Of a stretch of DNA of 64,000 nt, positions 51,778 to 61,957 are shown one piece after another (the first letter of the stretch is position 1; each line of letters starts with the position of its first letter). Source of the stretch: Clostridia bacterium (GTDB lineage: Bacteria; Bacillota; Clostridia; Oscillospirales; CAG-272); contig JAFQDK010000023.1 of NCBI GenBank assembly GCA_017399305.1, positions 1-64,000 on the forward strand, read 5' to 3'. The notes below the pieces were generated by a model that had not been told where the DNA came from, ran no database searches, and saw nothing but the letters and a program-made list of their open reading frames with translations. Position numbers and translations under genes: made by a program.

Positions 51778-52667
51778 ACAAGCTCAGCCTCAACGTTTTC
51801 AAAACCAAGTCTGTTTATGGTGTCTGCAAAGCGTTCGCCTGTGATACCCTTGTCGCGGAATAGGATAATAGCCTTTTCAATGACATTCAGCACATCTTCA
51901 GTGCTTGTGAAAATCTTTGAAATCGGGCGTCCCTGTGCGGTCTTCTTACCCCAGCGCCCACCGATGTAGATGCGGTATCCGTCGGTGTAGTTGTCAAATG
52001 CACCGAAAGGACATTTTGAAAGGCATCTGCCGCAGTGGTTGCAATCATCTGTAATATATACCTTGCCATCTTTTACAGAAGCAGTTTTTATAGGACATGC
52101 CTTTTCTATTTGACAAGTATTGCATCCGCGACACTTGTCATAGTTTATGCTTATAACGCGCTGACCTATTATGCCAAGGTCGTTGAGATCGGGTTTTACG
52201 CAGTTGTTGGGGCATCCGCCCACTGCAATTTTAAATTTGTGCGGAAGCTTTACATCGTGATATCCTTTGTAAAAGCGGTTGTGTATTTCAAGCGAAAGGG
52301 CAAATGTATCAATCAGTCCGTATTGACAGGTTGTGCCTTTACACGAAACAACAGGGCGTACTTTGGGACCTGTGCCGCCTATCTCAAGACCATGATTCGC
52401 AAGAAAATCGCAAAGCGGTTCGATATTGTCATATGGAATACCCTGGATCTCAACTGTAAGGCGAGTTGTCATCGCTATTTCTCCGCTACCAAACATTTCT
52501 GCGGCGTCAGCAATGGCACGTGACTCTTGGGCAGTGATTTTTCCGTTGCGAGTTATAACTCTGCCATTAAAGCAGTTATCGGTATTCTTATCTCTTAAGA
52601 AGCCGAGACCTTTTACGCGTGCAATGTCTTCAGTTGTTGGAATGGTATGATTGCTATTGGTTGACAT
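51774..52667 (-). CDS. Sulfite/nitrite reductase-like protein with added ferredoxin domain
   Basis: 297 residues with an AGGAG site. The siroheme/4Fe-4S motif is CKGTTCQYG...GGCPNNC (about 108-160), as in AsrC-type anaerobic sulfite reductase and related proteins. A dicluster ferredoxin (CRGCNTCQIEKAC, CNHCGRCLSKC) follows. It may reduce sulfite or serve another siroheme-type reaction. It is the first gene of an operon with an iron/heme-type importer and nnrE, which suggests cofactor supply. The promoter lies at 52697-52725. Confidence 0.82.
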   Translation of the reverse strand: MSTNSNHTIPTTEDIARVKGLGFLRDKNTDNCFNGRVITRNGKITAQESRAIADAAEMFGSGEIAMTTRLTVEIQGIPYDNIEPLCDFLANHGLEIGGTGPKVRPVVSCKGTTCQYGLIDTFALSLEIHNRFYKGYHDVKLPHKFKIAVGGCPNNCVKPDLNDLGIIGQRVISINYDKCRGCNTCQIEKACPIKTASVKDGKVYITDDCNHCGRCLSKCPFGAFDNYTDGYRIYIGGRWGKKTAQGRPISKIFTSTEDVLNVIEKAIILFRDKGITGERFADTINRLGFENVEAELV

Positions 52668-52696
52668 AAAAATATCTCCTTTGTTTTTCTATAAAT

Positions 52697-52725
52697 ATGA
52701 TACCACACACCGTTCGTTTCGTCAA
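52697..52725 (-). promoter_or_regulatory. Sigma-A promoter of the reductase/importer operon
   Basis: On the minus strand TTGACG (52720-52725), a 17-bp spacer, TATCAT (52697-52702). It overlaps the inverted repeat at 52712-52731. Confidence 0.7.
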
Positions 52726-52731
52726 CCGAAC
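52712..52731. promoter_or_regulatory. Inverted repeat over the -35 box, operator candidate
   Basis: GTTCG (52712-52716) and CGAAC (52727-52731) flank a 10-base spacer that holds the -35 element. A repressor bound here would block transcription. No regulator is identified. Confidence 0.4.
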
Positions 52732-52737
52732 AAACAA

Positions 52738-52766
52738 AAAATGCATCCGCATTGCGGATGCATTTT
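52738..52766 (-). terminator. Terminator of the decarboxylase beta/gamma pair
   Basis: Perfect 13-bp stem 52738-52750 with 52754-52766 and an ATT loop; followed on the minus strand by a T run. Confidence 0.85.
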
Positions 52767-52772
52767 GCTTGA

Positions 52773-52982
52773 TTATTTGTTCTTGGTTGAAATTTTGTTC
52801 ATAAGCGAAGTTACCAGAATAATAGCCCCGATTACAACGAAAATACCAACCATTCCTGTTGCCATATAACCGAGGTTGCTTACAAAGTTCATTGGCTCAA
52901 ATGTGATGTCACCGAACATAGAAGCTGCGTTAGCCGCTTCAGTAACCACTTCGGTAGCTGTTGTTACAATTTCAGTATCCAT
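52773..52982 (-). CDS. OadG-like gamma subunit of a sodium-pump decarboxylase
   Basis: 69 residues, starting at an ATG behind AGGAGG. One membrane helix (about 39-60: MATGMVGIFVVIGAIILVT) with a polar C-terminal end. Size and position right after the beta subunit gene match the OadG/gamma family, which stabilises the complex and helps bind zinc. Small and weakly conserved, so assignment rests on context. Confidence 0.75.
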   Translation of the reverse strand: MDTEIVTTATEVVTEAANAASMFGDITFEPMNFVSNLGYMATGMVGIFVVIGAIILVTSLMNKISTKNK

Positions 52983-52995
52983 TTATATTGCCTCC

Positions 52996-54123
52996 TTAAC
53001 CGAAGAAATTGAGAATCATACCGCCTGCAATAACAGAAGCGATCTGACCGGAAACGTTAACACCGATAGAGTGCATAAGAAGGAAGTTCTGAGGATCTTC
53101 TTCAAGTCCAAGCTTGTGAACAACACGACCTGACATCGGGAACGCAGAGATACCTGCTGCACCAATCATCGGATTGATCTTTTCCTTTGAGAAAAGGTTG
53201 AGAAGTTTGGCAAACATTACACCGCCTGCAGTATCAAAGATGAATGCAAACAAACCAAGTCCGAGAATAAGAAGGGTAGCGGGCTGGAGGAACTGCTCAG
53301 CCTGCATCTTTGTGGAAATGGTAATACCAAGGAAGATGGTGATAAGATTTGCAAGAACCTTCTGTGCAGTTTCAGAGAGATTGTCAAGTACGCCGCACTC
53401 ACGGATGAGGTTACCGAACATGAGGAAGCCGATAAGTGCAACCGAAGAGGGGGCAATAACACCTGCAACAATGGTGATGACAATGGGGAAGAGAATCTTT
53501 GTTGTCTTGGAAACTGTTGCGCCCTTATAAGGCATGCGAATCAAGCGCTCTTTCTTGGTTGTGAGAAGTTTGATGATTGGGGGCTGAATAATCGGCACAA
53601 GCGCCATGTAAGAGTATGCAGCAACCATTATAGCGCCGACAAACTGAGAGTTAAGCTTCTGTGCAACAACGATAGCTGTCGGACCGTCAGCTGCGCCGAT
53701 GATACCGATTGAAGCCGCATCGTTCTGAGGGAAGAAAATGGATGCAAGACAGAATGTAAAGAAGATGCCAAACTGTGCTGCTGCACCGAAAAGCATGAGC
53801 TTAGGATTGGTGAGGATAGGCGTAAAGTCTATCATAGCGCCGATGCCAATGAAGAGTATCAACGGAAAGAGTTCGTTTGAAATACCGGCATTAAAGAGTG
53901 TTGTCAAAGCACCAGCTTCTGTCACGCCGTCAGCTACTTGATCGATAGCTCCGGAGTGAGGAATGTTTACCAAGATAGTACCAAAGCCCATCGGCAAAAG
54001 CAGTGTAGGCTCCATGTCCTTCTTAATTGCGAGATAAATAAGGATGCCACCAATGGCCCACATAATTATCTGGCCTAATGTGATTTGTGTGATGTATTCC
54101 CACAAAAACGAAAAATCTAACAA
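52996..54123 (-). CDS. Sodium ion-translocating decarboxylase beta subunit
   Basis: Start is a TTG at 54123 (MLDFSFLWEY) with AAGGAG 8 bases upstream. 375 residues, about nine membrane segments. The family motifs SIGIIGAADGPTAI and the DFTPILTNP and GNLIRECGVLDNLSETA segments are present. It uses the free energy of a biotin-carboxyl decarboxylation (oxaloacetate, methylmalonyl-CoA or glutaconyl-CoA) to export Na+. The alpha (carboxyltransferase/biotin) subunit is not in this window, so the substrate is unknown. Confidence 0.9.
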   Translation of the reverse strand: MLDFSFLWEYITQITLGQIIMWAIGGILIYLAIKKDMEPTLLLPMGFGTILVNIPHSGAIDQVADGVTEAGALTTLFNAGISNELFPLILFIGIGAMIDFTPILTNPKLMLFGAAAQFGIFFTFCLASIFFPQNDAASIGIIGAADGPTAIVVAQKLNSQFVGAIMVAAYSYMALVPIIQPPIIKLLTTKKERLIRMPYKGATVSKTTKILFPIVITIVAGVIAPSSVALIGFLMFGNLIRECGVLDNLSETAQKVLANLITIFLGITISTKMQAEQFLQPATLLILGLGLFAFIFDTAGGVMFAKLLNLFSKEKINPMIGAAGISAFPMSGRVVHKLGLEEDPQNFLLMHSIGVNVSGQIASVIAGGMILNFFG

Positions 54124-54159
54124 AATACTTGCTCCTTTACGAAAATTTCATACCCTATT

Positions 54160-54188
54160 AAAATACCACATTATGGGTAAAAAGTCAA
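54160..54188 (-). promoter_or_regulatory. Sigma-A promoter for the decarboxylase pair
   Basis: On the minus strand TTGACT (54183-54188), a 17-bp spacer, TATTTT (54160-54165). Confidence 0.65.
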
Positions 54189-54203
54189 TGCGAAAAGTGA
54201 CAG

Positions 54204-54890
54204 TTAAACCTTTATTTTGTCCACAAATTTTGGGAATCTTGGTGAGAAATCACAACATTTGTCAAGTAGTTTTCCAAACCCGGCAATAAGCGGCGCGTTT
54301 ACTATAGTGATAACAATGGTACCGATTCCGATGCCTTGGATACTTTGATTAAGCGCAAAAGCAAGAATGATAGATACGGCAAACATGACAATGTCGTTGA
54401 TCTGTTTAACTTTACCGACCTCAATGTTGTACCGCTTTGCTATTTCTGTTACAACAAGCTCATATACAGGAAGTGGCAGAGAAGTGCGGAAGTTGCAGGC
54501 AATAGCAACCGCGGTTATTGTTTCGCCAATAATAAAAGCAATTATTCTTACAGCCATAGATTCATACGTACCGCTACCGCCGAGTAACCATAAGAAACCA
54601 TCTACAGCAAATCCGAATATCATCGCGCAGCCGAAAGTTAGGAGATATTTTGGCTTGAATCTTCTAACAATGATACACATTACAATAAGCAGTATGCCTT
54701 GCCATATGTATTCAGACGTTCCTTGTGAATACCACTCAAAAAAGTTCTCCATAAAAATATGGATTATATATGCAGGGGCGGCGATCATAGAAAGCCCGAA
54801 ATTTGCCTTTGTGCACAGCGCAACACCAAGTGCACAGAACATTGTACCGCATATCCATGCGATCTCATTCATCTTTTGCGGTTTTTTCAT
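54204..54890 (-). CDS. YczE/YitT-type membrane protein (DUF6198-like)
   Basis: 228 residues, five to six membrane segments. The N-terminal GVALCTKANFGLSMI and the ETITAVAIACNFRTSLP segment match the YczE/YyaS/YitT superfamily from memory. Function is unknown. The gene starts inside the upstream acyltransferase gene (26-base overlap), so it is its operon partner. Confidence 0.75.
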   Translation of the reverse strand: MKKPQKMNEIAWICGTMFCALGVALCTKANFGLSMIAAPAYIIHIFMENFFEWYSQGTSEYIWQGILLIVMCIIVRRFKPKYLLTFGCAMIFGFAVDGFLWLLGGSGTYESMAVRIIAFIIGETITAVAIACNFRTSLPLPVYELVVTEIAKRYNIEVGKVKQINDIVMFAVSIILAFALNQSIQGIGIGTIVITIVNAPLIAGFGKLLDKCCDFSPRFPKFVDKIKV

Positions 54891-56160
54891 TGTCTTTCGC
54901 TCTTTTTTCTTTTTTTAATTTGCGCTCTGCTGCAAGGAATATCTCCTCAGTAGCAAAGCTGAGTTTGGTTATTGCATCACGCTTGGTGAGATAACACCAG
55001 TAGCTTTCGTCAAGCACAGAAATGTCAACGCAGTCACCTCTGCCGAGGTAGTCATATTCAATATGCATACTGCTTAGATTCATAGCGCTTTTGTGAAGCT
55101 CAAGCGGTTCGCCATAGCAAGTTCCTGTTATGGTTGTTCCCTCGGGGGTCTGAACAAGCTTACCATTGCCGTGCTTGTAAAACTTCCATGCATTTGGCAA
55201 AGTTTCAAGACGAATTTCGTCTTCAAAATAGTATGTGCCGTCCTCGATTTCTTTTCTTACACATTCACGCTCCCAATTTGACCAGTCAGGGATGTGCGAG
55301 AATTCTGTTTTGCCGTCAAGCGCGCGCAGGCTGCCGTCTGTTTCCATGAACCAAGCTTTACCGCACTTGCGACAGCGCAGTGTATCGGTCTCGGATTCGG
55401 TTTCGCCTTCACAAAGGCAGTTAGGGCATTTGTAAAGCAGAGAGTGAAGTCCGTCAGCACGTTTGGGATGATCAATTATAATGCCGTGCTCTTTTTGCCA
55501 TTTGAAATCGTCGTATTCAAATTCCTTTTTAATACGTTCGTTTATTTCATCAACAGAGAGGGATTTTATCTCATCCACTGTTAAAACAGGCATGACATCT
55601 GCCTCACAGTAGCTTTTCTTACTATGTTTGTTCCACTGCGGTACATCAATGAAATTTCCGCGAATTTTCATAACAGCGACAGGAACCTTTAGCATCTTTA
55701 TAAGACCGCCTGTGGACTCTGTCAGAAACGAAGTGCATCCGTCGAGCGAGTATCGCGCTTCGGGGAAGATAACCATTACGTTCTTAAGCTCGTTCAGGCA
55801 ATAACGGATGTTTCTTACGAGAGATATGTCAGATACGTATTTGCGCTTGCCAAGAACGCCGAGTGCGCGCATCAGCGGTTCGGTATACGTGTTGAATCCC
55901 TCAATGGTCATGACGTTGTTTACAGAATAAGGATGTGTTGCCTTCAGCATAAAGCAAAGGTCAACCAGAGAGGCATGATTGCATAGCAGGAGATAGGGCT
56001 TACCCTCGATTTCCTCCATGTTGTGTTTGCGTAAAACAGCGTTGCGCCTTTTCAGATACGGAAATGCAACAACGGTTTTGGCTACCCACATAAGCCATCT
56101 CCATGGGCTGTGCGGCTTTTTGGCAAAGTCAAATCTTTTGATCTTGTCTTTTGTCTTCAT
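54865..56160 (-). CDS. Lysophospholipid acyltransferase-like protein with zinc ribbon
   Basis: 431 residues. The PlsC-type motif NHASLVD (H-x4-D) lies near residue 56, and the FPEARYS motif near residue 131. About 240-285 contain a zinc ribbon (CPNC...CRKCGKAW), which is an added module. A further beta-rich domain (about 290-410) follows. PlsC-like enzymes acylate lysophosphatidate or related acceptors; the extra domains suggest a specialised substrate. The C-terminus is very lysine-rich. Confidence 0.82.
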   Translation of the reverse strand: MKTKDKIKRFDFAKKPHSPWRWLMWVAKTVVAFPYLKRRNAVLRKHNMEEIEGKPYLLLCNHASLVDLCFMLKATHPYSVNNVMTIEGFNTYTEPLMRALGVLGKRKYVSDISLVRNIRYCLNELKNVMVIFPEARYSLDGCTSFLTESTGGLIKMLKVPVAVMKIRGNFIDVPQWNKHSKKSYCEADVMPVLTVDEIKSLSVDEINERIKKEFEYDDFKWQKEHGIIIDHPKRADGLHSLLYKCPNCLCEGETESETDTLRCRKCGKAWFMETDGSLRALDGKTEFSHIPDWSNWERECVRKEIEDGTYYFEDEIRLETLPNAWKFYKHGNGKLVQTPEGTTITGTCYGEPLELHKSAMNLSSMHIEYDYLGRGDCVDISVLDESYWCYLTKRDAITKLSFATEEIFLAAERKLKKEKRAKDNEKTAKDE

Positions 56161-56202
56161 AAATATTGTTTCCTTACTGCAGAATTTGTCGCATTTAAAT
56201 TA

Positions 56203-56231
56203 AGTATATCATACCGTCACGTAAACTTCAA
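56203..56231 (-). promoter_or_regulatory. Sigma-A promoter for the acyltransferase operon
   Basis: On the minus strand TTGAAG (56226-56231), a 17-bp spacer, TATACT (56203-56208). Confidence 0.7.
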
Positions 56232-56240
56232 TAATAAAAA

Positions 56241-56268
56241 AGAAAACCGAGCGAAAGCTCGGTTTTCT
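56241..56268 (-). terminator. Terminator of groESL
   Basis: Perfect 12-bp stem 56241-56252 with 56257-56268 and a GAAA loop, just after the groEL stop. Confidence 0.88.
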
Positions 56269-56273
56269 GATGA

Positions 56274-58207
<1,934 letters not shown>

Positions 58208-58249
58208 TTATAACCCAGTGGGTAAATTTTACTACGTAATCATGTCGAA

Positions 58250-58276
58250 TTAGCACTCATTGCATCCGAGTGCTAA
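58250..58276. promoter_or_regulatory. CIRCE operator (HrcA binding site)
   Basis: Perfect TTAGCACTC-N9-GAGTGCTAA (58250-58258 and 58268-58276), the binding site of the heat-shock repressor HrcA. It lies between the promoter and the groES start. Confidence 0.95.
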
Positions 58277-58284
58277 CATGGTAT

Positions 58285-58312
58285 ATTGTAGCATATCTGA
58301 AGTAAAAATCAA
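58285..58312 (-). promoter_or_regulatory. Sigma-A promoter of groESL
   Basis: On the minus strand TTGATT (58307-58312), a 16-bp spacer, TACAAT (58285-58290), just upstream of CIRCE. Confidence 0.75.
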
Positions 58313-58390
58313 TACCTTTTTTGAAAATAATTGAAAATTCACAAAAACGCCAGTTTCTTTACATATATATTTTACCGAGGTGGTAAAAAT

Positions 58391-59731
58391 ATGGGTTTTC
58401 TTTCGACATTATCTGCAGTTTTGCTGATATTTACAGGTTGCTATTTTACTTTTGCGTTTCGCGCTTTTTATCTAAGGCGTCCTATCAGAACCTTACGCAT
58501 GATGCCTATGTCAAACGGAATAAAGCAGATGCTACTTTCACTTGGCGGAACCGTAGGTGTAGGGAATATATCAGGCGTTGCTGTTGCGATAATGCTGGGT
58601 GGCGCCGGGGCTGTGTTTTGGATGTGGGTGGGCGCTTTTTTTGCAATGGCTTTGAAATGTGCCGAAATAACACTTGGTATGTTTTATAGGCACGGAGCTT
58701 CACATTATATTAAACAAGCACTCGGTAGTGTTGCTGCTACTATTTTTACTTTGTTACTTGTCGCAGATGTAATAACAATGGGGGGGATGATACAGGCAAG
58801 CGCAATTTCGGAAGCAGTGTTTACCGCTTATGGGATTTCTCCGCTTGTCAGTGGGGTTACAATCAGTGTTCTTGCGGCAACAGTGTTCTTTTTTAAGATT
58901 GACCTTTTTAGACTTTCGGCGTATGTTGTACCGATTATGAGCGTCGGATACACAATTGCATCGCTTTCAGTAATTGCGCTTTTTTTAAATAATATTCCAA
59001 ATGTATTATCAAGTATATTCAAATCGGCTTTTTGTTTTGACTCAGCAATCGGAGGAGTACTTGGATTTGTGTTTACCCCTGCATTCAGGCAGGGAATGGT
59101 AAAAGGATTGTTTTCAAATGAAGCCGGTTGCGGCACAGCGCCTCTCGCTCATGCTGCATCTTGCGAAAAAAGCCCTGCAAAGCAGGGGCTTTTCGGTATA
59201 TTGGAAGTATTCATTGACACTTTGCTGATGTGCACATTGACCGCATTTGTTATACTGCTGACCTTGGGCAGCGATATAGACAATCACGATGGTGGCGTTG
59301 GTGTATGTGTGCGTGCTTTTAAATCCTTGTTTGGTGGAGCATCGGCTTCGATACTTGCTCTTTTTGTATTTTTGTTTGCTTTTTCTGCTATAGTATCATT
59401 TGGATACTACGGCACACAGTGCTTAAGCTTTTTTAATTGCAGCGAAAAAGGAAAAAACCTGTTTTTGATAGTGTTTTGCATGGCATTGCTTGCCGGAGCT
59501 GTTGCGACTCCAACTATAGTGTGGAGCATAGCTGATGCCGTCATTTGTGTTATGTTGCTTATAAATACCACTGCCGTTTTTATCTTTCGTAAAAGTATAA
59601 TCAAGGCGCATTACACCCACATCGGGAAGTATTCGCATAATGCATCTAAAACGCGATCGTGCTCATCAGGTAGAATGAAAAAAGAAATTCCCATGTCAGA
59701 TACAGAGATAAAGCGCGGTTCGACATTATAA
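58391..59731 (+). CDS. Sodium:alanine/glycine symporter (AGCS family)
   Basis: Start at 58391 (MGFLSTLSAV) with GAGGTGG. 446 residues. AGCS motifs: GGTVGVGNISGVAVAI near residue 50 and NEAGCGTAPLAHAA in the middle. About 10-11 membrane segments. It imports alanine or glycine with Na+. The last about 40 residues lie antisense to the ACT gene (overlap 59611-59731), so the two genes cannot vary independently there. Confidence 0.85.
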   Translation: MGFLSTLSAVLLIFTGCYFTFAFRAFYLRRPIRTLRMMPMSNGIKQMLLSLGGTVGVGNISGVAVAIMLGGAGAVFWMWVGAFFAMALKCAEITLGMFYRHGASHYIKQALGSVAATIFTLLLVADVITMGGMIQASAISEAVFTAYGISPLVSGVTISVLAATVFFFKIDLFRLSAYVVPIMSVGYTIASLSVIALFLNNIPNVLSSIFKSAFCFDSAIGGVLGFVFTPAFRQGMVKGLFSNEAGCGTAPLAHAASCEKSPAKQGLFGILEVFIDTLLMCTLTAFVILLTLGSDIDNHDGGVGVCVRAFKSLFGGASASILALFVFLFAFSAIVSFGYYGTQCLSFFNCSEKGKNLFLIVFCMALLAGAVATPTIVWSIADAVICVMLLINTTAVFIFRKSIIKAHYTHIGKYSHNASKTRSCSSGRMKKEIPMSDTEIKRGSTL

Positions 59732-59931
59732 TCGCGGCAAAATGATGCAAAGTGCATAGACAGCCCCTTGTCACCGCGGATTCCCATGCCGTGGATCGTA
59801 ATTTTGCACATTGCGATTCCTTTTGATGCACAAAACGGGACATCACCATCTGCAAGCATTATCTCGATATCATGAATAGGACATATATAATAATCTTCCG
59901 CGGTAAAACCGCGAATATCGGTCAAGTACAT
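59611..59931 (-). CDS. Small ACT-domain protein
   Basis: I chose the ATG at 59931 (MYLTDIRGF) because AGGACGG precedes it; a GTG three codons earlier is possible. 106 residues, resembling the C-terminal ACT region of aspartate kinase: VEPRFISVSDMGISFFILP and a VLDALCEYF segment. ACT domains bind amino acids and regulate enzymes. The homoserine dehydrogenase gene lies upstream on the same strand, but a terminator (60045-60075) separates them. It is a free-standing regulatory domain, possibly for lysine/threonine control. Confidence 0.65.
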   Translation of the reverse strand: MYLTDIRGFTAEDYYICPIHDIEIMLADGDVPFCASKGIAMCKITIHGMGIRGDKGLSMHFASFCRDYNVEPRFISVSDMGISFFILPDEHDRVLDALCEYFPMWV

Positions 59932-60044
59932 AGTGTTCACCGTCCTATTATATTAAACGCAGGAATAAAGCATCAGGTGAAAAGAAAGATTGAAATCTGG
60001 TGAAATAAATGTTATCGATATTGGTATGGAGATGAGTTCTCCTG

Positions 60045-60075
60045 CAAAAAACGCGACCGAAAAACGGTCGCGTTT
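60045..60075 (-). terminator. Terminator of hom
   Basis: Perfect 11-bp stem 60049-60059 with 60065-60075 and an AAAAA loop, with a T run on the minus strand, 10 bases after the hom stop. Confidence 0.85.
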
Positions 60076-60085
60076 GCTGATATTA

Positions 60086-61318
60086 TTAAAGTACACGGAG
60101 CACTGAGGCATTTCCCAGTTTTAGGAGAATCTCGTCAAACTGTACATCGTTGAAAGCAAAGTCAGTGATATATGCGCCGTCTTCAAGCTGAGTAACTCCT
60201 TTAAACTCTTCGCCGAATATCTTATTAAGTTCATCCGCGCTAAGGTCTGTGCGGATATAGCGGCGGCAAGCGAAGCCATCACTCGGAACAATATCATCTT
60301 CTTTGGCCGAAACGAATGCAGGCGCAAATGATGTCTTACCGTCCTTGAGGATGGAGAGAATGTCGTTGGCAACTGCACTTGCAGTAGGATCGGCGCCCGC
60401 ACCGCGACCGTAGAACATTGTCTGTCCGAGTGTGTTGCCGCAAACAGTAATGCCGTTGAATACGTCATTAACATGAGCGAGTGGACTTTCCTTGCCGCAT
60501 ACGAAAGGTGCAACGATAAGGCAGGGCTTTGAGCATGCACCTGAAGCACCGTTCCAACTTTCGCCGTAAATCATCGTCATTCTACCGAGTAGTTTCACAG
60601 AATAACCGTGCTTGTCAAGGAGCTTTACGTCATCGCCCTCAATCTTGCTGATACCGATGGTCTTGACCTTCTTTGCGTCGGGCAGAATGCCGCTTGCAAG
60701 ACCGGTTAAAATACAAATCTTGCGGCATGTGTCAATGCCTTCTACATCTGCAGTGGGGTCTTTTTCGGCATAGCCTTTCTCCTGAGCTTCTTTGAGTGCA
60801 TCTGCATAAGACTTTCCGTATTCTTTCATCTGTGTAAGAATATAGTTGGTGGTACCGTTAAGTATGCCGCTTATCTCAACGATTTCGTTAGAAATAAAGT
60901 CGGTTACTAGCGGTCGTATAATCGGAATACCGCCTCCAACGCTTGCTTCAAACGCATAAGAAACACCGTTTGCGTGAGCAGCCGTGAGCAGTTCTTCGCC
61001 GAATGTTGCAACAACCTCTTTGTTTGACGTAACAACGCATTTTCCTGCATTAAGGCATGCCAATGAGAAGTCGTATGCTGGATGAGCGCCGCCCATTGTT
61101 TCAGCGACGAGTTCGATTTCAGGGTCATTCAGGATTATGTTGAAATCGTGTACTACACGGTTCTCATACGGCGTACCTGGAAAGTCGCGCAAATCAAGAA
61201 TGTATTTGATGTTGACAGGCTCGCCGATTCTTTTTTCGATAAGTTCACGGTTCTGCTCAAGCAGATCGGCAGTACCTTTACCGACAACGCCGAGACCTAA
61301 AATTGCAATATTTTTCAT
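60086..61318 (-). CDS. hom: Homoserine dehydrogenase
   Basis: 410 residues; AAAGGAT before the ATG. Rossmann motif GLGVVGKGTADLL, then the catalytic/substrate segments ASVGGGIPIIRPL and GILNGTTNYIL with the AEKDPTADVEG motif. It reduces aspartate semialdehyde to homoserine (threonine/methionine pathway). The C-terminal about 65 residues form a short ACT-like tail (RRYIRTDLSADELNKIF, GAYITDFAF) instead of the full one in Bacillus. Followed by a terminator; the ACT gene lies beyond it. Confidence 0.95.
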   Translation of the reverse strand: MKNIAILGLGVVGKGTADLLEQNRELIEKRIGEPVNIKYILDLRDFPGTPYENRVVHDFNIILNDPEIELVAETMGGAHPAYDFSLACLNAGKCVVTSNKEVVATFGEELLTAAHANGVSYAFEASVGGGIPIIRPLVTDFISNEIVEISGILNGTTNYILTQMKEYGKSYADALKEAQEKGYAEKDPTADVEGIDTCRKICILTGLASGILPDAKKVKTIGISKIEGDDVKLLDKHGYSVKLLGRMTMIYGESWNGASGACSKPCLIVAPFVCGKESPLAHVNDVFNGITVCGNTLGQTMFYGRGAGADPTASAVANDILSILKDGKTSFAPAFVSAKEDDIVPSDGFACRRYIRTDLSADELNKIFGEEFKGVTQLEDGAYITDFAFNDVQFDEILLKLGNASVLRVL

Positions 61319-61333
61319 TTTTGGGATCCTTTC

Positions 61334-61867
61334 TTATTTGCAAAACTCGTCGATATAATGCGAGATAGCATCTTTAATAATTTCAATTGCCTTTTCCGGA
61401 CCGCTGACTTCGTTTACAGCGGTTTCTTTACATTCAAGCGCTTTATAAACGCTGAAAAAGTGACGCATTTCTTCAAAGACGTGGCTTGGTAGGTCATCTA
61501 TGCTCTTATATTGATTATAATTAGGGTCACTGAATGGTATAGCAATGATTTTTTCATCGCCGTGGCCGTCATCCAGCATAGAGATAACACCGATAGGGTA
61601 GCAACGCACAAGTGTCATGGGTTCGATTGATTCCGAGCAAAGGACAAGCACATCAAGCGGGTCATTGTCGTCGCCGTATGTTCGCGGAATGAATCCATAG
61701 TTTGCGGGGTAGTGTGTGGATGTATATAGAATACGGTCAAGACGAAGCAGACCACATTCCTTGTCAAGTTCATATTTTTTCTTTGAACCCTTTGTTATTT
61801 CAATTACACATTCAAAATCCGTCGGTGTAATGCGCTTGGGGTTCATATCATGCCAGATGTTGCTCAT
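61334..61867 (-). CDS. ppa: Inorganic pyrophosphatase, family I
   Basis: 177 residues; GGAG before the ATG. Signature residues: YPANYGFIPRTYGDDNDPLDVLVL and GDEKIIAI with the metal-binding Asp residues. It hydrolyses PPi to drive biosynthesis. 15 bases separate it from hom, so the two share a transcript starting upstream of 61867. Confidence 0.95.
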   Translation of the reverse strand: MSNIWHDMNPKRITPTDFECVIEITKGSKKKYELDKECGLLRLDRILYTSTHYPANYGFIPRTYGDDNDPLDVLVLCSESIEPMTLVRCYPIGVISMLDDGHGDEKIIAIPFSDPNYNQYKSIDDLPSHVFEEMRHFFSVYKALECKETAVNEVSGPEKAIEIIKDAISHYIDEFCK

Positions 61868-61930
61868 GTTCTATCTCCATTTCAGTGTACTTCTTTATAT
61901 TATACATTATTTTTAATTTGATTTCAATAT

Positions 61931-61957
61931 AAAAGCGCCGCTTTTTTTGCGGCGCTT
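61931..61957 (-). terminator. Orphan minus-strand terminator hairpin
   Basis: A 9-bp GC-rich stem 61933-61941 with 61949-61957 and a T-rich tail on the minus strand only (TTTTATATTG). No gene lies upstream of it on that strand in the window. Confidence 0.6.
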
